Shown: positions 55,924 to 64,000 of the stretch, in pieces | How positions within the stretch are numbered: position 1 is the first letter of the stretch | Layout: each line of letters begins with the position of its first letter | Source: Epiperipatus broadwayi | Lineage: Eukaryota > Onychophora > Udeonychophora > Euonychophora > Peripatidae | Assembly: GCA_028023455.1 (NCBI GenBank) | Contig: JAQFVV010000002.1 | Location: 33,179,725 to 33,243,724 of the forward strand | DNA length: 64,000 nt | Direction of reading: 5' to 3' | Notes under the pieces: generated by a model | Databases searched by the model: none | Seen by the model: the letters and a program-made list of their open reading frames with translations, nothing else | What the model was told of the DNA's origin: nothing | Made by a program: the position numbers and the translations under genes

Positions 55924-56189
55924 TGAAATAAAGAACACAAAATACTTTTGGTTATGTAGACAGATATAATGAATTGCATATTAAAAATCAAAATTATATT
56001 TAAAAGCAAATAGTGAATTCTACTAACATAGATTTATATAATTATTTTAGACAGAATTTGATGTGTTTATCAGATGAGAAGAATATAGCTAATTAAAGAT
56101 CATAATAATACTAGTTTAAGAAATTTTAAATTAAGAATGTACAACTGTACTTTACAAGGGGAGGGGGTTGTATAATAAAACTAACAAAT

Positions 56190-56810
56190 ATAACAATTAA
56201 ACATCACATGATCACCATTTCTTATGTTTGCTCATAAGGTGCAGTGCTCTTCACTGATGAAGGCCATAAGCCGAAACTAGTCTGGGGATATTGGATGAGA
56301 GGCAATTATGAATGACAATATGTATAGAGAGTTTTGCCTGTTTTAATAACAGTTAAGAGCAAGCATAAGAAATAGTGATCATGTGATGTTTATTGGCTTA
56401 AAACCAATCCTGCCTAATAGGATAGTGGTGGCTATGGTTATTAAAGAACCAAAGACACCAAAATGTATAGGTACTGAATTGAGTTCAGACCTATATGACG
56501 ATATAAGCGGATGAGCTTGGATTGAAAATATTATGTTTTCAATTTAAGTTTCAAAGTTTTGTTGTAGTTAAGTAGACATAAAAGGTGGCTGTTGGAGGGT
56601 TGCATTAGATCCTAAGATCTAGGTGCAGTGCTCTCAGATCCAAGGCTCCTCACTGACAAAAAATACAAGCCAGAAACTAGTCTGGGGACATTGGATGAGT
56701 AGGCACTAGATGGAAATTTTATGCACAAACCTTCTGGCATCCATTGATTACTCTGGCTTGCACTGAGTGGCAATACGTATAGAGTTTTGCCTGTTTTTAA
56801 TTGTATATAT
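56190..56810. repeat. Repeat family A copy
   Basis: The compact forward module (CATCACATGATCACCATTTC, GTGCAGTGCTC) is followed by inverse TTGCCTGTTTTAATAACAG and CATGTGATGTTTATTGG. The internal module is at 56400-56530 (CCTGCCTAATAGGATAGTGG, GACACCAAAATGTATAGG). The terminal module is 56580-56805 (AAAGGTGGCTGTTGGAGG to GTATAGAGTTTTGCC). It is one of the best-preserved copies. Confidence 0.8.
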
Positions 56811-57439
56811 TGAGATTAAATCTATTGAATTCATTATATATATTTATTCACTCTTTCAAATAAAGTAGATACAATTTATTTAATATAAAATAGAATTCAA
56901 AATTTGTCATGGTAAATTAAGGATTTGGGACAGATGATAAAGAATGTTGCTCCGAAACTTATCGTAGCTTACAATTCAAAGATTGGTATTATACATCATC
57001 CGATATCTTAATTCATCAAGAGTTTATTTAGTAAATGATACTTCAATGCTCTGATTAAATACTTGAAGTAAATATAAAGTGATTTGCTAACCAAGAAGTA
57101 TAAAATCTATTTAAATTTCAAAGTCACAGGTAAACTCTTTTTGTCAATAAGAAAAATGTTCAAAATATGTAAAATTAGAAGAATAATCAATAAACATCCC
57201 AATTTCAAGAAAATTAAAAAAGTTTCCAAAGGATTCTATCTGATGAGATGTATTACTCAGCTTAATGGTGACTTAGAGATCAGCCTACAGTGATTAATAT
57301 TAAGAAGTATCATTTACACAGACATTCATTCTGCCTTATCAGGCAACTGAGAAGAAAGTCCATAGTGTTTCTTGATCTTAAACTGAGGTAAAAGGCCAAT
57401 AAACTCACCATGCTGGCTAATGTGTGTTGGTGAGCAGCC

Positions 57440-58235
57440 CATCCATGTTTGTATACTATATGAATAATCACATAGTATTAAGGCATTTAGATTTTGCAGA
57501 TGATGTAGTTGTTTTTGCAAATAATGCTTTAGAGCTGCAGGAAATGTTGCAGGAGTTATCAGATGAAAGTAGGACTAAAGATAAATGTTAAAAAGACTAA
57601 AGGTAATGTTTAATGAATTTTCTCAACATATGAAAATAAAGATTATGATGAGTTAAGTTAACAGCTGTAAATACGTTGGTCAGATTATTAATACAGTTGG
57701 AAAAATAATGGATGAAATTAATCATAGAATTCAACTTGGTTGGAGTGCTTTTGGTAGAAATAACTTGATACTAAAAGGAAAAAGGCCATGTATTTGAAAA
57801 GGAAGATTTTTAATAAATGTGCTTCACCAGTTCTTACTTATGGATTTGAGACTTGGACACTTAATAGAAGAGCAATACAGAGACTTCAGACCACTCAAAG
57901 AAGTATGGAGAGATGCACATTAGGAGTAACAAGAAGATATCGAAAATGCAATATATGGCTAAGAGAACAAACAGATGTTACTGATCTCATTGAAAATATT
58001 AAGAGACTGAAGTGGAGTTGGGCTGGACATATTGCTAAAAGAGATGATAATAAATGGACAATTGAAATCTTAAACTGGATTCCAAGAGATTGTAGAAGAC
58101 CCTGAAAGAGATCACATGTGAGATGGATGGATGAAATAAATAAGTGTACAGACGTGATGTGGAGAAGAGAAGCTAAAGATCGGAGATGGATCGAACTTGG
58201 AGAGACCATCATCCTGCAGTGGATTGATGATGATT
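57440..58235 (+). mobile_element. RTE-type LINE, 5'-truncated copy with RT core
   Basis: It begins inside the reverse transcriptase with LRHLDFADDVVVFANN (the FADD catalytic motif, about 57477-57525) and LELQEMLQELSDES. It then runs through KYVGQIINT-like, FGRNNLILKG, a region from 57788 with YGFETWTLNRRAIQRLQTTQ and CTLGVTRRY, DLIENIKRLKWSWAGH, to a GAT-repeat 3' end at about 58225. Several frameshifts and a stop at 58105 break it, so it is dead but less eroded than 21300 or 22960. It longer than the 50494 copy and shows the family's RT core. Confidence 0.8.
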
Positions 58236-58239
58236 ACAA

Positions 58240-59460
58240 GTATATATTTTTTCTTTATTTTTTAAACCATCACATTTATCATTACGGTGTTTAATATACA
58301 ATAAAATCAAATCATAATGGTATTATATATAAATATTATTATCCAAATGAATTACACAAGTGAATTAGAATTTTTTTTTTTTTTTAGTCTTTTTAAAAGA
58401 TTCTATTTTTCTTTTAGAGCATGTTATGTAGCATATAGTAAAGGAATATTGAAAAATTCTTCTATTTTGCCATATGATTTTTGTTTTCATATTACAAGTT
58501 ATAAAAATCTGTTATTCAGATCAACAATTGGATATAATCGTATGAAAATTTGATTAATAGGTTCAATTTCATAAGCATCTTATCAATGTTATTATAATTC
58601 TATGTCCAACAATTCAAAGAAATGAAGAAATTGAAGTTTAGTGCAGGACAAAATGTACAAAACTTAGATGCGATATATATATTTTTCATCATTGAAACAT
58701 AAGAATTGCCGTTGATTAATATAAACATTGAAGCAGAACAACTACTATGAAGTTTTACGGATTCAATGATTTTTTTTGATTGCCAAGACATTTTTTATGC
58801 AGCCAAAGTACTGACAATATGAAGTGAGAATTGGTGGAAGACAACTGAAGAACAGAAGGACAATAATATACTCAAAATGTTGTTATATACTAAACAGTGT
58901 GCTATTATTAATAGTTGAAGGTATTTGAAAAGTTTAAACAAAGTTTGAATTTTTCTAAAGACGTTTAACAATTAACTCTAGATTATGTAAATGGTCCAGC
59001 ACATAATTATAAATGCAAAATGTTAACTTTTGACATTTTGTAATATTTGTCATAGTATAAATTCCAATATTAAAAATTGTCATTCCCAAAATTATGATAA
59101 AATCACAAACATGAATAGTAAATATCAGGCTGAATTAACTGGATGAATAAATAAAGTCCATTGCTAATACGTTCATAGAAATAGCATTTTTTTGGAAATG
59201 AATATCTTTCTACATTTTTATCAAATTCTACTTATAAATGGAATTTTTACGAATGCCTTAATTAAAAAATTATCAAATGAGTGCTAAAAAGATGATTTAT
59301 TGTACAAGAATAAAAACCATTTTACAAGATATAATAGCCTGAAAAAATTATACTGCTTTGTATAAAAACATTAAACATGACATTGTGATATGATATTCGT
59401 ATAGAAGATGAAGTCATTTTTGTAAAATGACATAAAACAAAAATATATTTTGTATGACTT
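58240..59460. other. AT-rich DNA, no gene seen
   Basis: Short frames without motifs occur on both strands; a T-run lies near 58370-58385. Nothing can be supported. Confidence 0.4.
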
Positions 59461-59464
59461 TTAT

Positions 59465-61200
59465 TTAATTATTTAGAGTATGGATCTTTTTTTTTTTAGA
59501 CAATTTAACTTTTGACAAAATATCATAAAGAAATCTATAAGGATTCCAACCAGAACATAAATTCACTATGACTCTTCTGCCACTGTTGCCATACATTTGA
59601 CAGTCATTAACTATGTTCCAGGTTTTTGGTTGTCCACATCTACATGGATCAATGAGGCTAATTTCCATTTATAAATGAAATGAGTGCTATGATGAGATTT
59701 CAGTGATGCATAAAAAGATCAAATCCAGATGGACTTGAAAAAAAAATTTGTTTGGATTTCGTAAGAATTCCATTTTTACACCATAATTCGTCAATTGTAG
59801 ATTTTTGATTGAATATACAAAAAAGAGTACCTTTACTTGAGATGTGTAGGTGGTGAAACTATATCTTCACTTATTGGCAAGTCTTATCTGCTTAATAGCT
59901 TTTTATATATTTTCTGAAAATCAATGCCCGATATCTGACGAAGGAATATGTGAAAGAAGTGGAAGAAACTGCAAAGGAGACGACTTGAATATGCAGCATT
60001 ATTTCTCATAGTCACATTTATTCAGTATCCACAAATTTAGTATGAAACTTTATTTCTCCAAACAGTGGCATAAAAGGATATACTAGTCCTAAGAAAGTAA
60101 TCCACAAAATACTTGTACAAATCCCCCGATTTAACATTAAATAAGTTAAATGGGGAAAAAAATGTTAATCTATGATCTAAGATTCCTCATAAAAAGCATA
60201 TAGAGTTGCACTATAGTCTATTGTTCCAAAAGGCTACCTTCAGATTACGAGATAATTCCTTGTTGTTAAGATGAAAATTGAGAGTACTATCCTCATTGGA
60301 TTAGAAATAAGATCCTGGTCTTTCAAAAAGATTTCCAATCTTTTCATATTCTTATTGAAAAACTTTTCTGTTTCAAGAAAAGATCTCTTTTGAGAAGTCA
60401 AAGCAATATCATCAAAATAAAATTCCTGGATTGCTTTTCAAAGATCACTGATGAATATATTAAATAAAGTAGATGAGAGAGTTGAATCTTTTGGTAGACA
60501 TTCTATAAAATTTTGTATTATTATGATTCTCATTTGACGTCAATTGATTTTTTCTATTGGATAGCATTTTATCAAATAAATTAATCCCTACATTTACAAA
60601 TTTTAGAAACTTTTAGAAGACCCTTTTTCTAAAGAGAATAAGTTATGTTTAAATCAATAAAAATGTACCAGTTTTTATTTTGAAAGTCTTTTTCAAGGTG
60701 TGTCATTAAATTTATTCTTAGCAGCTTCTTCCAGACTTAAACCTCTCGCTCTATAAAGACAAATGACTCTTGACAATTAGCAAAAATTCTTAACATGATT
60801 TTTCAAAAAGCTTGTAAAGAATACTTTACAACCATATTGGGCAATATTTTTTTAGATCATTCTAAGTTTCTTTGGTTTTAAGATTGCCATTTACGTCAAA
60901 TTTTTGGAATAGTTTCTCTATGAATAATGTTACTTAACAGTTTTGCCAAATATGTTTTACGTTCTAAATTTTTGAGGAATTGTGGAAATATATTAATAAG
61001 CTTGTAGGATTTTTTATTGATTTAAGACAATTAAGAGCAAGTTTAAGCATCTAATTTTATCAGATTGATATTAGAGAAACATCGTGAAGGAAAAACTTGC
61101 AATTTTGCTCAGTTTTTTGCATATTCTATCAATTTTGAATTTATAATTCAGATATTTAAAATTGGAAACTTATTAGACAGGTCAGTAGTAGTTCTTTTAA
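59465..61200 (-). pseudogene. Jockey-like non-LTR retrotransposon, degenerate
   Basis: On the minus strand from right to left: a segment GLSLEEAAKNKFND near 60755 followed by WYIFIDLN (first RT Asp region) near 60680; LPKDSTLSSTLFNIFISDL near 60505-60450, matching the P-Q-G-S-x-L-S-P-x-L-F-N-I RT motif; FYFDDIALTSQ near 60420-60385 (catalytic DD retained); RSFLETEKFFNKNMKRLEIF; and at 59465-59668 a C-terminal CRCGQPKTWNIVNDCQMYG segment, like the Cys/His motif (C-x-C-G-x-x-x-x-T-x-x-H) near the end of Jockey and related LINEs, with the His changed. Many stops and shifts. Dead relic. Confidence 0.65.
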
Positions 61201-64000
61201 ACATATTTTTTCATCCTCCAAGTGTGAACAAATCTGATAACTAGATGTGTCTCTGTGGTCTCTCTACTATTTTTATCTGGCACCATCCAGTAATTTACAA
61301 ATTTGTCAGCAATCTGATTTTTTCCCAATATGGAATAAATCTCTTGATATTTGCAAGAGATGGGCACTTTAGTAGCTGTTGCTATGGGTTAGTTAAAGCC
61401 ATTATAGCAAAAGGGTATTCTGTTCAAGATATCCAGTATATGGCTGCCAGTTAAGCTTTTCTTAAATTCCATCAGGATCACTTTCAACTATAGGAATGTG
61501 GATTCCAAGAGTGATTAGACTTGTTAACGTTGACTATGAGGAAAATAATCCAGTGTACATAGTTCAGCAGATAATGATGAATCGTTTTGTTGAAACAAAA
61601 TATAAATTAAGGGTTCTGTTTTCCATCTGCCTGAATATTCTCTTGGATAGCGTCGAAAGTAAGTTCTGTTGATTAAATCTGTCCATTCTAAAACTTCACA
61701 ATCTGCTTGATCCTTATTTACATACCTCCTGAAATCCCCTATAAATTTGGAAGAGGTGAGCAGACCAGTTTCTGTTAGAAAGTTTGTGAACTATTGCATA
61801 CGTAACATTTATCTATTTGAATTATAACGGCAATATCATTTCAACTATCTTCAAAGAAACTTGTTTACTTTACAAGAGTTTGATATAAAAGTAGCCAAAC
61901 TATATTTAGAATGCATTCTGTCAATAACCAATATAAATCTAGGAATTTTAAGATGTGCATAATGAATCCTCTGAAGTATAATTAAGCCAACATTGTAATT
62001 TATAAAGGATTTTCTTTTTTGATTTTGATATCTTCAAGGTTAAATTGAAATAATTTTGTTTCCTGAATTAAAAAAAAGATCATTCTGTAAAGAATATACT
62101 TGGCACTTGAGGTGTTCTACCATTGTTAACGGCAGATCGTAGTTTTTCATTTCAAAAGCCTAGGAGTCTCATATCTGTAGTCTGCCATAATACTATTTAA
62201 ATTCATGTTAAGAGAGTGATTGTCTATTTTCATAAGCAATTTTGAATCAGTTTATCAAGATGAAATCTCATTTCCATGTGGTGACAATTTACTTCATAAG
62301 CTAATGCGAATAATTTGCAATGTGGATTGTGGGAAGGCTAACATCCCTCCATTCCTGCACAGCTTTTGACATGATATTTTAATGCAAGTACAAAAAGTAT
62401 AACCTAAAATTCAAGTTTAAAATAAATGTATACCTTTTTTCATGAAATCATGTGTTTATTTGATTATATTCAAATGCTATGTGAAAAATATAATTGCAAA
62501 TTTGCTTATTCAATATTACTATAGTATTTAGAATATATAATAAAGAGCCATGTTTTGTATTAGAAGATTAATTCCATACTAAAACCCAAAAAAGGAAGCT
62601 CATTCTTTTTCCGCCATTATTCATAGAACCGTTCTCCTACAAGTGATTATACCAAAAAAGCTCCAAAATGCCTTAATCCAACATTTATACATATGATTGT
62701 CAAATATCTAGATGAAAAGACTTCCTCTACCCCATAAAACTTTGTAATAACTCCATAAAATAGTTCACATTGCTTATCTCATGATAACTCCATGATTTTT
62801 CATCTTTTTGCTTTATTCAGATATTTATACAGTATTTAGCGAAAGATGATCAACTAGACATGAGACATATGCCTAAGGGACCTAAAATCTAGACATATGC
62901 CTAAGGGACCTAAAATCTAGAAGAAGAAAAAAGGATATATACATTAGTATTTTACATTTTTTTAAACAACTTGATTCCTATAAATCAGACTTTGTTTATT
63001 CTTTAGGGCTGCTTTATGATTTTTTTATCGTAAAGACATTCCAGGAAAAATGAAAAGTTTTGTAATTTGTGGAATGCAATCGTAGCTTTAGATTATTTAA
63101 TATTTTATATATCATTTTTCACAAAATACTTAGAACTGTTGATCTGACAAATTGTTAAAATCTTTTATTTGTATGCTACAATATTTTATAATTATTAAAA
63201 TGGTGTGTAAGTATGATATATGACTATTATATAAATAGAAGTTCCTTTTAATACTCTCAACAATAATAGGTAAGAAAATATATTTACAAAATGTTTTAAC
63301 TTTAAATATGAATATTATTATTGTTAGTATTATTAAAAAATAGAAAGATAATTGTGACATAAAAGATTGTGAATAACAAATAAATTTAAATAAAAAAACA
63401 ACAAAGGTTTGGAATATTTTATTTTTAATAATTTATACTCCAGAATCATGAAACAATGATATCTTCATGGAGAATAAAAAGGAAGTCAAAGATGCCTCTA
63501 TGGAATAGGTGTCAATTACTAAACTTGGATTTTTAGAATTTCACCAAAACCTTTATGTTTATCAACATCAAGTGATAATATTTATAATAAGATCCAAAGA
63601 GAGAAAGAATGTAATGTATGTCAAAATCAAGTTGATAATTTAATTAAATAATAATAATTCAACTAATGAAAAACAGATATTTTCCACGAATTTACCAGTG
63701 ATCCTCCTAAAAGGGATATCTGGAGACCTTGGGTGTTATTTTGTAATCAATGGTTATCTTCCTCAAAACATAATTTTGAAAATACTAAATTTATAAAATT
63801 AATTGCATAAATAAGTGGAATTCAATGATTTATTTTAAAATCTAAGTGTATTGTCTTTGGTTCCCCAAAAAATGTTATAGTGTGAAGTATGTAAATTATT
63901 TTCGTGGACATCGGATGAACTAATCACAGGCTTTAATGATTGGAAGAATGCAACGACTATATCAACATTTCATGAAATCAACAGTGTATTTTCTGAATCA
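61200..64000. other. AT-rich DNA, no gene seen
   Basis: Parts of 61200-62350 may be the upstream body of the Jockey-like element, since the minus strand has coding-like stretches (for example around 61620-61720), but no motif is recognisable. 62350-64000 is featureless apart from a small tandem duplication. Confidence 0.35.
62863..62918. repeat. Perfect 28-bp tandem duplication
   Basis: AGACATATGCCTAAGGGACC followed by TAAAATCT occurs twice in direct succession without a mismatch (62863-62890 and 62891-62918). It is a recent slippage or double-strand-break-repair event. Confidence 0.9.

Noticed and set aside
55707-56009. Full 100-codon open frame around the BED finger.
   Set aside because: Only 55770-55910 is coding: a consensus donor cuts it at 55769 and a consensus acceptor lies 10 bp upstream of the ATG at 55910. 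The extensions are intron-like.
1-64000. CRISPR arrays, operons, phage or plasmid features.
   Set aside because: No spaced direct repeats of CRISPR type, no gene clusters with ribosome binding sites; spliced genes, SINEs and LINEs show that the DNA is eukaryotic nuclear.

Overview
The window is AT-rich (roughly 70 percent or more) nuclear DNA from a metazoan, almost certainly an invertebrate with a large, repeat-heavy genome. The signs are small exons separated by multi-kilobase introns with GT-AG borders, AATAAA signals, and nested relics of RTE and Jockey-like LINEs, Ty3/gypsy, mariner and hAT elements, tRNA-derived SINEs and hammerhead-bearing repeats. I cannot name the phylum from sequence alone; arthropods, molluscs and flatworms all carry this mix. 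There is no prokaryotic feature.

Two host genes can be supported. (1) Positions 3827-37723, + strand: the 3' part of a multi-exon gene for a small coiled-coil protein. Its exons (3827-3902, 9359-9416, 27546-27586, 34130-34194, probably 37311-37484, and terminal 37634-37723) are too short to stand out as ORFs. Every junction has a good splice site and the phases match across all of them. The 5' end lies outside the window. (2) Positions 47911-55910, - strand: a two-exon gene for a 620-residue BED zinc-finger/hAT-like protein. A 6.1-kb phase-0 intron falls inside the BED finger. The reading frame is intact while nearly every other coding relic is broken, and the three positions that align with the hAT catalytic DDE are substituted, so it looks like a domesticated transposase (ZBED-like gene).

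Region by region. 1-9.4 kb: a gypsy RNase H fragment, an RTE relic, a mariner copy interrupted by a foldback, a 734-bp hAT-type element with perfect 8-bp target duplications, and a 42-nt motif with every invariant core base of a type I hammerhead ribozyme. 9.4-34 kb: introns of gene 1 filled with a second hAT element, about ten copies of a composite repeat (called family A here), SINEs, RTE fragments, foldbacks and tandem duplications. 34-39 kb: the 3' end of gene 1, a GTF2IRD2-like hAT relic and a second mariner copy. 39-47.8 kb: mostly featureless, then a cluster of three hammerhead-bearing repeats around a 789-bp hAT element. 47.9-55.9 kb: gene 2, whose intron holds a young RTE insertion with a 12-bp target duplication, a SINE and a large foldback. 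56-64 kb: a family A copy, an RTE copy, a degenerate Jockey-like LINE on the minus strand, then featureless DNA.

The two genes show no sign of acting together. All mobile-element names rest on recalled family motifs read by eye; no database search was possible.
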